Assembly: GCF_036802865.1 (NCBI RefSeq)
Contig: NZ_DAIRVK010000001.1
Coordinates: forward strand, 310,001-374,000
Source: Sulfurospirillum sp036802865
GTDB taxonomy: Bacteria; Campylobacterota; Campylobacteria; Campylobacterales; Sulfurospirillaceae
DNA: 64,000 nucleotides
Direction of reading: 5' to 3'
The notes beneath the pieces were generated by a model, which was given only the letters and a program-made list of their open reading frames with translations, searched no databases and was not told the DNA's origin. The stretch's first letter is position 1, and the number at the start of each line of letters is the position of its first letter. The position numbers and the translations under genes were made by a program. This document shows positions 34,276-42,805 of the stretch, piece by piece.

Positions 34276-34665
34276 TTAAAGCACTATGAGTTCATTCGCG
34301 ACTTCAATGAGGTTATCATCAGGGTCACGAAAATAAACCGATAAAAGCTCACTCCTAGCACCTGTGCGTTTTACTGGACCTTCCGTGCAGACAACACCAC
34401 AATGGTGTAGATGCTCTAAAAACTGCTCGATGGGCATGAGTGTGATGAAGCATAGGTCTGCTGAACCTGCGGTTGGTCGCGCAGCTTTAGGTTCAAACTC
34501 ATGTCCTACTTCATGTAAATTGATTTTGCTATGACCAAATTTGAGTGCTTTGCGCCCTTTAAAGGTTATCTCCTTCATTTGTAAAACCGTGGTATAAAAA
34601 GCACAACTTTGTTCAATGTTAGCAACCGTTAACACAAGATGGTCTAAGTGCGTAATGAATGACAT
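34276..34665 (-). CDS. VOC-superfamily (glyoxalase/dioxygenase fold) protein
   Basis: A 129-residue single-module VOC protein: FITHLDHLVLTVANIEQSCAFYT at the start with the first metal histidine, FGHSKINLHEVG, and the terminal FRDPDDNLIEVANE with the metal glutamate. Members include glyoxalases and fosfomycin- or bleomycin-resistance proteins; this one most resembles 'virulence protein'-annotated small VOC proteins. Function not assignable. It lies downstream of the DJ-1/PfpI gene on the same strand, separated by a hairpin. Confidence 0.85.
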   Translation of the reverse strand: MSFITHLDHLVLTVANIEQSCAFYTTVLQMKEITFKGRKALKFGHSKINLHEVGHEFEPKAARPTAGSADLCFITLMPIEQFLEHLHHCGVVCTEGPVKRTGARSELLSVYFRDPDDNLIEVANELIVL

Positions 34666-34681
34666 GCTAATTCCTTAGGAA

Positions 34682-34705
34682 ATGAGGAGTGAATGTACTC
34701 CTCAT
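34682..34705 (-). terminator. Hairpin after the DJ-1/PfpI gene
   Basis: A 9-bp perfect stem, ATGAGGAGT and its complement around GAATGT, between the two minus-strand genes. No T run follows, so partial termination or mRNA protection is possible. Confidence 0.5.
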
Positions 34706-34717
34706 GAGAGATAACGT

Positions 34718-35296
34718 TTAAAGCGTGATTTTTGTGCCTAAAACGGTTAAAAACTTTGCGATCCATTGTGGATGTGCTGGCCATGCAGGGGCAGTGACAA
34801 GGTTTCCATCGACCGTAGCTTCGGTGACTTCGATGGATTTGTATGTTCCTCCAGCTTTGGTGACTTCAGGTGCGCACGCAGGGTAAGCGGAGCAACTTTT
34901 TCCTCCTAAAACATCAGCGGCTGCAAGCAGTTGTGCTCCATGACAAATCGCAGCTATTGGTTTGTTGGCTTTGGCAAAATGACGTACTATCTCGAGTACT
35001 TTTTCATTCAGTCTAAGATACTCGGGAGCGCGACCTCCAGGGACAACAAGGGCATCAAAATCTTCGGCTTTGATGGCATCAAATGTGCCATTGAGTGTAA
35101 AATTGTGACCAGGTTTTTCGCTGTACGTTTGATCACCCTCAAAATCATGAATGGCGGTTCGTATAAATTCACCCGCTTTTTTGTTCGGACAAGCGGCGAC
35201 GACTTCGTGTCCAACTGCGCCTAAGGCTTGAAAAGGCACCATCACTTCATAATCTTCTACATAATCTCCGACGATAAAGAGAATTTTTTTTGCCAT
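34718..35296 (-). CDS. DJ-1/PfpI-family protein
   Basis: A 192-residue class I glutamine-amidotransferase-like protein. The nucleophile elbow is AAICHGAQLLAAA, with the conserved acid upstream near LVVPGGRAPEYLR. Relatives act as glyoxalase III, deglycase-like or proteolytic proteins; PfpI-type size and motifs fit. The second of two tandem ATG codons is chosen because GGAG is then 5 bases away rather than 2. Next to a VOC protein, a shared role against reactive carbonyls is possible but unproved. Confidence 0.88.
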   Translation of the reverse strand: MAKKILFIVGDYVEDYEVMVPFQALGAVGHEVVAACPNKKAGEFIRTAIHDFEGDQTYSEKPGHNFTLNGTFDAIKAEDFDALVVPGGRAPEYLRLNEKVLEIVRHFAKANKPIAAICHGAQLLAAADVLGGKSCSAYPACAPEVTKAGGTYKSIEVTEATVDGNLVTAPAWPAHPQWIAKFLTVLGTKITL

Positions 35297-35358
35297 CATG
35301 ACTCCTTTTAAAATGGTTTTATACTGGATTATAACCTTTAAATATTAGAAAAATCAAG

Positions 35359-37248
35359 TTATTTGGAAGCCTTCTCGTAAACCAAAGGATAGTTTAAAAG
35401 TGGTACATATTCACCCTCATACATAGCATCATTTTCGTCAATTAAGGTCTGGACAATGCCTGCCCCTTGGGTTAAAGTTGCCTCTTTTTCAATAGGACGA
35501 TCGGTGATGACTTCTCCCATAACATAAGGCGTACCATCAAGGTGTGTGTATGCCTCTTTTTCTTCTCTAAAATAACGAAAGGTAAAAGGCGTTTGAGCAA
35601 ACACATCTTTGCCTAAAGTAAAGCGTTGGGTTGCCACCACTTTTCGATACCCCACAGCGGCATTTAACGCCTCTTTTTCTGTAGGATAGAGTAAGCGTGG
35701 GTGAATAAACCCTTCATCCGTGAGGTACGCTTTTTTTGCCACAAACTCACCCATGAGTTTTACATGTAAACGTTGTTGTGTTACGAGAATATGGGGTGTT
35801 TTCAAGTCCAATGCACGCCAGTTATCGTTATAACCGTTCTCTTTTGTGATACGCTCTTTAAAAAAAGCTTCCATACTTTCAGGCATAACACCGTACAAAT
35901 TAGCCCCCACAACGTGTTTTAAAAAAGTGCCAAATTCGCCTTGGAGTGTTTTGCGGTTGAGTGGATCACCTCTACCTGAAGTTGCTTTGCCTTCTTTGAT
36001 AGTGTAAGCGAGATAATCCATCTCCGTCCAACCCAATTTCCCTGCAAATTTACGTGGAAACGCCCACGTCGAATCAATCGTATTGCTGCTTCCAGAGGTA
36101 AACGAGGAGGGTTCAAAACCGTAGTTATCGCTATGGCATCCTACGCATTGCATGAGCTCTTCACCTTTTTGTGCGCGTAAATGCCCTTTGGCATCTTCGA
36201 TAAATCCTGCCAAAATCCAACCAGCACCATTGTTAATCCACCCTTGTTTTTCATTGAGGTAGAGGGGCGCGTCTTCTTCTTTTTCCGCCGCTTCCCCTGG
36301 GTAATACATACGCGTTTTGACCATATAGCGTATCTCTTTTACCCTCGTAGCGCGCGTGCCATTTTTACGAAGATCGACATAATGCAAAGGATGAGCAAAC
36401 TCGGTGTACAGTGGGTAAAGCCCACGATGAACTTCGATCTCTTTTGCTTTTCCAAAGTAAGTTTTAGGATCGTTGGATTCAAGTCTGTCGGTAATAGCGC
36501 GCTCTAAAAGGTCAAGATTTTGAGCATAAATGGCTTCACTCCACGCCCCTTTTTCATCTTGCATAAAAGCTTTAGGCAGACGAATGTAAATGCCAGAGAC
36601 ACTCCCACTCATCGGTGTAAAAATGCCATAAGGCATAAAGTTGATGGCACGCCAACCCGTCATATCTGCAAATAAGGCGCGTGTTTTAGCTTTGGTTCGC
36701 ACAAACCCATCCTCTTTGGCAGGAAGATCAGAAGGACTTAGATCAGGAAAAAGCCGCCAAGCTGAGTCATCGTCTCCATTTTCCCATCCCGCTTTTCCAC
36801 CGCGTTTGGCATAGGCTTCGCTCCAATTATCTTCTTCTAAATAGCCAAGCATTTTGGTTTCATCAAAGCGGTTAGGACTTTGTTGATAGGCTGTTTCTAA
36901 TTTTTCAGGAAAAAGAGTGTTTTCCCAAGGGTTGATACTCGGAGATTTGGTTTGCTGGGTGGCAGGGGCAAAGCTGTAGGTGGTTTGCAGATTGCCCGTA
37001 ATGCTTGAAAGTCCTGCTTGGGGGTTATTGTTGCCAAGACGTGCGCGAGCAGGGGCATTGGTATGGCAGAACATACAGGCGTTTTGCGTTCCCTCACTGG
37101 TTTCGATATAGCACTGCGCAGGAATGTTCGCATAGGGGTTTTCAAACGTCGTTCGACTCACAAACTCCCCTTGCAATGAGCCGCCAAAGCCCATGATAGG
37201 GCTTTGGCAGAGCAAAAAGATGAGGCGCTTAAAGCCCAGGGATGCCAT
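35359..37248 (-). CDS. Periplasmic di-haem cytochrome c-like protein, unknown family
   Basis: About 629 residues. The N-terminal segment MASLGFKRLIFLLCQSPIMGFG looks like an export signal. Two c-type haem sites are visible: CMFCH at 58-62 and CVGCH at 368-372. No other domain is recognised. The start overlaps the 3' end of the PhoX-like gene by 20 bases, implying coupled translation; an upstream start at 37281 is possible. Cytochromes of this size with only two haems and long intervening sequence are usually periplasmic oxidoreductases. The pairing suggests that the two products act together. Confidence 0.7.
   Translation of the reverse strand: MASLGFKRLIFLLCQSPIMGFGGSLQGEFVSRTTFENPYANIPAQCYIETSEGTQNACMFCHTNAPARARLGNNNPQAGLSSITGNLQTTYSFAPATQQTKSPSINPWENTLFPEKLETAYQQSPNRFDETKMLGYLEEDNWSEAYAKRGGKAGWENGDDDSAWRLFPDLSPSDLPAKEDGFVRTKAKTRALFADMTGWRAINFMPYGIFTPMSGSVSGIYIRLPKAFMQDEKGAWSEAIYAQNLDLLERAITDRLESNDPKTYFGKAKEIEVHRGLYPLYTEFAHPLHYVDLRKNGTRATRVKEIRYMVKTRMYYPGEAAEKEEDAPLYLNEKQGWINNGAGWILAGFIEDAKGHLRAQKGEELMQCVGCHSDNYGFEPSSFTSGSSNTIDSTWAFPRKFAGKLGWTEMDYLAYTIKEGKATSGRGDPLNRKTLQGEFGTFLKHVVGANLYGVMPESMEAFFKERITKENGYNDNWRALDLKTPHILVTQQRLHVKLMGEFVAKKAYLTDEGFIHPRLLYPTEKEALNAAVGYRKVVATQRFTLGKDVFAQTPFTFRYFREEKEAYTHLDGTPYVMGEVITDRPIEKEATLTQGAGIVQTLIDENDAMYEGEYVPLLNYPLVYEKASK
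35759..35770. repeat. TTTACATGTAAA palindrome
   Basis: Perfect 12-bp copy inside the cytochrome gene. Confidence 0.85.
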
Positions 37249-39070
37249 AGATGTATCCAATCGGTGCTTGAAATTTATCAATCAATGGCGTTAGTTTTTG
37301 CTGAAGCTCTTTGCTGGTTGTTTTGGTGAAATCCGCTTGATGTTGCGCGTTGCTCATGATGTATGCGTGTCCATTAAGATTTTCGACTACTTGAAGCCCC
37401 GTAGATTCAGCACCTGCAGGAGTTGAAAGAATTCGAGAGAGTTTTTTCGTGTCTATGTTGTACGCCCAAAGGTAGTTATTGACGTGTGCGCCACTGTCTT
37501 CACCGATGAAAAGCGTGCGTGCACGGGAGGAGTAAAAGAGATTGTCGGTATTGGCGATTTTATCCACAACGCAGGTATTACCATCTTTATCCGTTGCCAT
37601 CTCTTCGCCGAGGAGCATACTTGGTACGTGCATAGAAATGGGAACAAATTCGCTTAAAATTGGCTCATGATTGGTATCGTTGACATTGCTAGAAAGGGTG
37701 AGTTCGTAGGTTCCGCCGCAACGATTTTTAGCCACTTTAATGTCATCGTTGGCAAAGGTGCTGTCTTTTGCCATTCCTTTTTCAATGTACGACATCGCGA
37801 TATAGACTTTTTTGTCTTCAGGATTGAATGCAACCCCTTCCATTTTGTTAAATTCCGTTGTTGCTCCAAGGTATGCCGCGTAACGACGGGTTTCTAAAAA
37901 TGCCGCAACTTTTTCCATTCCCGGTTTGAGTTTGAGGTATTCTATCTCAGAGTGTCCTGCTTTGATTGCTTTAAACCCTTCATGTTTTGTGGCATCAAAG
38001 CTTGCAGGTGCATAGGCTTCAAATATATCGTTGAAGGTGTATTTGTCTTTCCATTCGCGCACTTCTTTAGAGGAGGCATGTCCTAATTTGATCCATGAAA
38101 GGGTTGCTTGACCGCCATCTTTAGCACCATCTTCATTGGTTTGATGCCATTTAGTCGCGTACATCGTTCCATTGTCCAAATCGCCTTTGGAATCACCAAC
38201 ATACATGAAAAGACCAACATTTGTTCCATCATCGCCAAAAAATGCGGTTTTGCCATCGGACATGATTTTTGCCATTTCCCACGTTCCTCTACCCATCGCA
38301 AAGTGTTTGGTGACATCTGTTTTGCCATTTTTATCCACTGCAATTTCTGTGATATGACCATAATCGTAAGGATTTGCCTCTTTTTTACCTTCAAAGTAAA
38401 GCTCATTCATCGCTTTTAAGCCTTTTTGAGCTTTTTTATACTCCACACCACTTGCTGCTGTAAAGAAAAGATCATAGTCCTCTTCTGTTCCTAAGTGCGT
38501 ATTCCAAGGTGTTTGTGACCCAGCACAGGGAATCCAAATGCCCCCGACTTTGGAGAAATCTATAGGGTATTGATCGACGGCTTTAAGTTTTCCACTCTTC
38601 ATATCTTGTTTAATGGTTGTAAGGGTCATGCTCATGGGTGCGCGTTCATGCCAAACATCGGTTTTTTCAGCCGAAGAGCCATCGCTTAAAATCCAGTCGT
38701 ATTCATAATGCGTGACAAGATAGAGTGAACCATCTACATTTAAAAGTGAGTTGCTATCGGGTGTTTCAGCAATGAGAGGTTTGCCAAAAGGATCCATCAG
38801 TGGTTTCATGGAAGCTGAGTAAAGTTGCCCTGCAGGGTTTTTATTGGTTCCTACTTTGTCTTTGACGCCAAAGAGTGTTTCATAGGAGAGATTACGTTCG
38901 ATTTTTCCACCGTTTGGTGTGTGTATAATGACTTTCGCTTCAGAGTACGTTTTTGCCATTTTTCCAGGTGTAGAGGGTGCTTCCATACCGATAAATTCAA
39001 CTGTATTTCCTGCACACAAGCTTGAAGCAACTAAAGAGAGGGAAACCAATACGGGCTTGACGATTTTCAC
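37229..39070 (-). CDS. PhoX-like (DUF839) periplasmic protein
   Basis: A protein of about 613 residues of the PhoX/DUF839 family: VEFIGMEAPSTPG near the start, then acidic metal-binding stretches (FGDDGTNVGLF, FIGEDSGAHVNNYLWAYN, and GIWIPCAGSQTPWNTHLGTEEDY). PhoX enzymes are calcium/iron phosphatases. The GTG at 39070 is chosen because GGAGG lies 5 bases upstream; a TTG 12 bases earlier is unlikely. The signal peptide (KIVKPVLVSLSLVASSLCAG) has no twin-arginine motif, whereas PhoX proteins are normally Tat-exported. Overlaps a di-haem cytochrome gene. Phosphatase activity should not be assumed. Confidence 0.85.
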   Translation of the reverse strand: MKIVKPVLVSLSLVASSLCAGNTVEFIGMEAPSTPGKMAKTYSEAKVIIHTPNGGKIERNLSYETLFGVKDKVGTNKNPAGQLYSASMKPLMDPFGKPLIAETPDSNSLLNVDGSLYLVTHYEYDWILSDGSSAEKTDVWHERAPMSMTLTTIKQDMKSGKLKAVDQYPIDFSKVGGIWIPCAGSQTPWNTHLGTEEDYDLFFTAASGVEYKKAQKGLKAMNELYFEGKKEANPYDYGHITEIAVDKNGKTDVTKHFAMGRGTWEMAKIMSDGKTAFFGDDGTNVGLFMYVGDSKGDLDNGTMYATKWHQTNEDGAKDGGQATLSWIKLGHASSKEVREWKDKYTFNDIFEAYAPASFDATKHEGFKAIKAGHSEIEYLKLKPGMEKVAAFLETRRYAAYLGATTEFNKMEGVAFNPEDKKVYIAMSYIEKGMAKDSTFANDDIKVAKNRCGGTYELTLSSNVNDTNHEPILSEFVPISMHVPSMLLGEEMATDKDGNTCVVDKIANTDNLFYSSRARTLFIGEDSGAHVNNYLWAYNIDTKKLSRILSTPAGAESTGLQVVENLNGHAYIMSNAQHQADFTKTTSKELQQKLTPLIDKFQAPIGYIYGIPGL

Positions 39071-39224
39071 AGTAACCTCCAAAAATATGATTTAGTAAAA
39101 TGGTAAGGAAGAAGAGTTACAATTGTGTTACAAACTTAAAAAGTAGCGTTAAAACGATAACCTATAGTGAGCTTGAAGTAAGCTATTTTACAATGATATA
39201 AAATTATGCCCCAAGGAGAAAAAG

Positions 39225-39965
39225 ATGAAAAATTTTTTAGCTACGATGATGTTTTTTTGTATGACAATATTAGGTTTTGCCAAGGAGGGTTTTGTGACGT
39301 ATAGTGTAGATGGTAAAACATACGAAGGTTACTACAGTACCCCTTCAAATGAGGCGCCGTTGGTTTTTATTATTCACGATTGGGATGGACTTAATGAGTA
39401 TGAGATGCAACGTGTAAAAATGCTTAATGCTCTTGGGTATGGTGCTTTTGCTATAGACCTTTTTGGGCAAGGTGTCAAACCTGTTACCATTGAAGAAAAA
39501 AAGGCATTGACGAATGCACTTTACAATGATCGAGCAAAGATGCAAAAACTTCTTGATGCCAGTTATCAAACGGCTAAAAAAGAGGGTGCGAATGTGGGTA
39601 ATGCCATAGGAATTGGTTATTGCTTTGGCGGTGCGGCACTTTTAGAAATGGCACGTATGGGAACACCGCTAAAAGGCTTTGCTGTCTTTCATGGAGGCTT
39701 AGCAACGCCGGCGGGAGAAGACTATAAAAAGACAAAAGGGTTTGTGCTTGTTTTACACGGATCAGCCGATGCAAGCGTGAGTATGGATGAATTTGCAGGA
39801 CTTGGAAAAGAGCTTGAAGCAACAGGCATTAAACATGAAATGATCGCGTATAGTGGTGCGCCTCATGCCTTTACCGTTTTTGGAACAGACAGATATCGTG
39901 AAGATGCCGATAAAAAATCATGGAGAAGGCTGGTTGAATTTTTAGATGAGACACTTTCTAAATAG
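39225..39965 (+). CDS. Exported dienelactone hydrolase-family protein
   Basis: A 246-residue alpha/beta hydrolase with signal peptide (KNFLATMMFFCMTILGFA). Visible triad: nucleophile Cys in GYCFGG, acid in HGSADASV, and His in GAPHAF. DLH enzymes open lactone rings, but exported relatives have unknown substrates. GGAG precedes the ATG. Two adjacent hairpins follow the stop. Confidence 0.88.
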   Translation: MKNFLATMMFFCMTILGFAKEGFVTYSVDGKTYEGYYSTPSNEAPLVFIIHDWDGLNEYEMQRVKMLNALGYGAFAIDLFGQGVKPVTIEEKKALTNALYNDRAKMQKLLDASYQTAKKEGANVGNAIGIGYCFGGAALLEMARMGTPLKGFAVFHGGLATPAGEDYKKTKGFVLVLHGSADASVSMDEFAGLGKELEATGIKHEMIAYSGAPHAFTVFGTDRYREDADKKSWRRLVEFLDETLSK

Positions 39966-40012
39966 AGTTCTTCAGAACTCTTGATACGTGGTTAAAGCTT
40001 TGCTTTAACCAC
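39965..40012. terminator. Two tandem hairpins after the dienelactone hydrolase gene
   Basis: GAGTTCT with its complement around TC (39965-39980), then GTGGTTAAAGC (39988-39998) with its perfect 11-bp complement (40002-40012) around TTT. Likely transcription stop or mRNA end. Confidence 0.65.
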
Positions 40013-40035
40013 TACGTTAATACTATGTTTTCCTC

Positions 40036-40085
40036 GGCGAAAAGCCAACGCACCTCTTTGGTGCTTTAACTTTTTGCAAAAAGTT
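40036..40085. repeat. Further stem-loops upstream of a sigma-54-type promoter
   Basis: Three more: GGC-GAAAA-GCC at 40036-40046, GCACC-TCTTT-GGTGC at 40050-40064, and the perfect 18-bp palindrome AACTTTTTGCAAAAAGTT at 40068-40085. The last ends 4 bases before the promoter motif and could bind a regulator. Confidence 0.6.
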
Positions 40086-40089
40086 CATA

Positions 40090-40105
40090 AGGTATGTTTT
40101 TTGCT
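40090..40105 (+). promoter_or_regulatory. Sigma-54-type promoter
   Basis: AGGTATGTTTTTTGCT: GG at 40091-40092, exactly ten bases, GC at 40103-40104, with a full TTGCT -12 element. Start would fall near 40116, 20 bases before the small gene at 40136. Confidence 0.65.
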
Positions 40106-40135
40106 TGTACATTGGCATGTAAAAAAGGAGTGGCT

Positions 40136-40507
40136 ATGGACAACAGACTATTTCAAATTGACCCTTATGCAGGCATTAGTTACGGGCTTTACAACTCAGT
40201 TAAGGGTGGTAAAGGAAGTTTTGAGGACTTTTTGTTGCACTATGACTCAACAGGAGCCAACAAAGAGGATAGTTCATGGCTAACCAAGCTTGTTAAAGAA
40301 GATACTTCCAATGCGCTTAACTCACCCGAAGTGTGGCAAGCTATGAACACATTGGGAATTAATGGATCTGACATTATGGGATCAGTGAGCTCATCTGACT
40401 TTTTTGACACCCAAGTGAGTGCCTTAAAAATGCAACTGATGGAAGCATTTAGCAAACGGTCTGATTATAAAGAGATGAAACCACTGTTAGATCAATTAAT
40501 GAGCTAA
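40136..40507 (+). CDS. Small hypothetical protein, possible sigma-54 (flagellar) regulon member
   Basis: A 123-residue soluble protein, MDNRLFQIDPYAGISYGLYN..., with a Ser/Asp-rich middle and a helical C-terminus (ALKMQLMEAFSKRSDYKEMKPLLDQLMS). The ATG at 40136 has AAAGGAG at good spacing; starts further upstream lie within the promoter. No family is recognised. Because sigma-54 in Campylobacterota mainly drives flagellar rod and hook genes and co-expressed effectors, a flagellum-linked role is plausible. The stop overlaps the convergent gene by 4 bases. Confidence 0.7.
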   Translation: MDNRLFQIDPYAGISYGLYNSVKGGKGSFEDFLLHYDSTGANKEDSSWLTKLVKEDTSNALNSPEVWQAMNTLGINGSDIMGSVSSSDFFDTQVSALKMQLMEAFSKRSDYKEMKPLLDQLMS

Positions 40508-40857
40508 CGACACACATAGGTGATAATATCTAACTCGACGGTACCAATGGTAGGTTGGTACCATTGTGTTGGATTGTTTTGAATCTCTCTAGCCGAGCGT
40601 GTACTGCTACCAATTTGCCTTATATAGCGTGAAGGACAATTTATTTCTGCCTTAATATAGACAATCGTATCAAAACTTTGGCGTCTTAATGTGATCGTAC
40701 TGTTTGTTGCTTGTTTACCTTCTTCTAAAACGTAGTATTTATAAATATCTTTATACGCAGTTCTGGGTATTTCAATTTCTTGCGATTTGCTTATACCATA
40801 AGTACTGATGGAAAGAACAGCGCCACAAATAAATACCAATTTTTTTCCGCTAAACAT
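40504..40857 (-). CDS. Hypothetical exported protein
   Basis: A 117-residue protein with signal peptide MFSGKKLVFICGAVLSISTYG and a mature domain containing two cysteines (EINCPSRYIRQIG and the terminal YVCR). The sequence resembles small surface or periplasmic proteins sometimes found in Sulfurospirillum-type genomes, but I cannot name a family. The start at 40857 has GAGGGAG upstream and is preferred to one 66 bases earlier. Confidence 0.65.
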   Translation of the reverse strand: MFSGKKLVFICGAVLSISTYGISKSQEIEIPRTAYKDIYKYYVLEEGKQATNSTITLRRQSFDTIVYIKAEINCPSRYIRQIGSSTRSAREIQNNPTQWYQPTIGTVELDIITYVCR

Positions 40858-41009
40858 ACATTTCTCCCTCGTCAATCTTCTCTCAATTGTAGCAAAAGAT
40901 GGCTCAATATTGATTGTAAGCAACTAAAATGTCACAATTTCATAATTTATTCATCTTTAGGATACAATAAGCTTCTTCACATTGTCGCACGTTTATAAAA
41001 AGGCTTTGC

Positions 41010-42308
41010 ATGGAAAATAGTGTGGAAAAAGAGCAAGAACAAAAGATTAAACTTTTATCGCGTGAATTACGTGTGGTGCAAAAAAATCTTGTAGAACAGT
41101 TTTACACTGACCCGCTTACACGGTTACCCAACCTTTATAAATTGCGTCATGATTTGGAAGAGACCAATGACTTTACACTCATTCTTGCCAACATCGATAA
41201 CTTTAAACTTCTTAATGATTTCTATGGTTTTGTCGTTGGGGATTTCATCTTAGAGTCATTTGCGAAAACCCTTAAAATAGAACTAACAGAGATTGCTGTT
41301 TACCGCATCGCAGGTGATGAATTTGCCATTATGTTGCGTGAAAAGCTGAGCTTTTATTTACTCAAAAACTATCTTAACCACCTTTCCAAACAACTGACCC
41401 ATCTCAAATACGCATACGCCCAGACAGAGATTTATGTAGACTGTACATTTTCATCAAGTGCGAGTTTTTCAAACGACGACATTTTTTCCAAAGTGAGCAT
41501 GGCGCTCAAATACGCCAAAAAAGAACAATTGAAGTTTTGGATATACGAAGATACCATGAACTTTGCCCAAGAGTATGAAAGCAACCTCAAGTATGCCACC
41601 AAAGTGCGCAAAGCGATTGTTGATTTTTCGGGGATTGTGCCTTATTTTCAGCCGATTATTGACAATAAAACCAATGAAATCATTAAGTTTGAGGCACTCG
41701 CTCGCTTGATCGATGAAGAGGGTATTATTCATTCACCGCACAATTTTATTCCTGTTGCGAAAATGATCAAGGTGTATGACAAAATCACCATAGCCATCAT
41801 AGAAAAAAGCTTTAAAACATTTGAGACGCATCCGTTTGACTTTAGCATTAATCTCTCTTTTGAGGACATCATCAACCAAGAAATTTATGACTTTATCATC
41901 CATAAATTACGAGACTCTAACATGGGGCATCGTGTTACATTTGAGCTTTTAGAGTCCGAAAAGGTCAATGATTTTGAAAAAGTAGTGCATTTTTTCAATG
42001 AAATCAAGCGCTATGGTGCAAAAGTGGCGATAGACGATTTTGGGAGCGGTTTTTCCAACTTTTCCTACATTATAAAGTTAAATCCTGATTTTATCAAGAT
42101 TGATGGTAGCCTCATAAAAGACATCGATAAAGATAAAAACGCACAGATCGTTGTTGAAACTATTGTCGCTTTTTCCAAGAAACTGGGCATCAAAACGGTT
42201 GCAGAGTTTGTGCATTCCAGCACAGTTCTCTCAACGGTTAAACGCTTAGGCATTGACTATTCACAGGGTTATTTTATCGACATGCCTTCACCGCAAATTG
42301 TTATTTAG
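41010..42308 (+). CDS. GGDEF-EAL protein, probable c-di-GMP phosphodiesterase
   Basis: A 432-residue protein with a short N-terminal helix (KEQEQKIKLLSRELRVVQKN), then a GGDEF domain with signature RIAGDEF (101-105; Ala replaces the first Gly), then an EAL domain. EAL active-site elements are all visible: FEALARL, INLS, ELLESE, IDDFGSGFSN, IKIDGSLIKDI, AEFVHS and QGYF. Hydrolysis of c-di-GMP is therefore likely; cyclase activity is less certain. No sensor domain or membrane helix precedes it. Monocistronic. Confidence 0.92.
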   Translation: MENSVEKEQEQKIKLLSRELRVVQKNLVEQFYTDPLTRLPNLYKLRHDLEETNDFTLILANIDNFKLLNDFYGFVVGDFILESFAKTLKIELTEIAVYRIAGDEFAIMLREKLSFYLLKNYLNHLSKQLTHLKYAYAQTEIYVDCTFSSSASFSNDDIFSKVSMALKYAKKEQLKFWIYEDTMNFAQEYESNLKYATKVRKAIVDFSGIVPYFQPIIDNKTNEIIKFEALARLIDEEGIIHSPHNFIPVAKMIKVYDKITIAIIEKSFKTFETHPFDFSINLSFEDIINQEIYDFIIHKLRDSNMGHRVTFELLESEKVNDFEKVVHFFNEIKRYGAKVAIDDFGSGFSNFSYIIKLNPDFIKIDGSLIKDIDKDKNAQIVVETIVAFSKKLGIKTVAEFVHSSTVLSTVKRLGIDYSQGYFIDMPSPQIVI

Positions 42309-42313
42309 GCAGA

Positions 42314-42664
42314 TCAAGCGACTTCTGTATCCCATAGTATTGAGACGCCATATTCTGGGTCTGGGATGATGTATTTGAAGTATTCGCTCGTTCCTTTTCT
42401 GCCATGCAAACGCACTGTTATTTGCCCTTCTTTAAGCAGTTGTTTCATTTCGTATTCACTCAAACTTCGTTTGTTCCAGCGTAAAAAAGTGTTGGAGTAA
42501 ACCCGAAAACGACACGAGGCATCGCTACTAAAAACATAGTCATCGTTGATGTCACGCTCTTTTTTCGCATGTTCGCAACTGTAAAGATTGACCTTTTGAC
42601 CTTGAATGGTAAGCTTTTGTGATACTACCGCTCCACCGCAGTATGGGCATTTACCAAGAACCAT
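42314..42664 (-). CDS. Small zinc-ribbon protein, unknown function
   Basis: A 116-residue protein opening MVLGKCPYCGGAVVSQ, with a later SCEHAKK, a likely zinc-ribbon pair. It continues with FSSDASCRFRVYSNTFLRWNKRSLSEYEMKQLL and HGRKGTSEYFKYII. The last part recalls repeated domains in topoisomerase-related proteins, but I cannot assign a family. Start is the ATG just after an in-frame GTG. Confidence 0.65.
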   Translation of the reverse strand: MVLGKCPYCGGAVVSQKLTIQGQKVNLYSCEHAKKERDINDDYVFSSDASCRFRVYSNTFLRWNKRSLSEYEMKQLLKEGQITVRLHGRKGTSEYFKYIIPDPEYGVSILWDTEVA

Positions 42665-42772
42665 CACACACCTCTGTTTTGATTTATGCGGTTATGGTAG
42701 CAAAGTGGGAAAAGGGAGGTTAAAAATATTTCAGAATGAAAGAAAAAGAAGAGGTAATGGTGAAGAAATTAC

Positions 42773-42784
42773 TTTACATGTAAA
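42773..42784. repeat. TTTACATGTAAA palindrome
   Basis: Perfect copy, 14 bp with flanks (CTTTACATGTAAAG), in the intergenic region. Confidence 0.85.
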
Positions 42785-42805
42785 GAATTACTTACACCAT
42801 TTATT

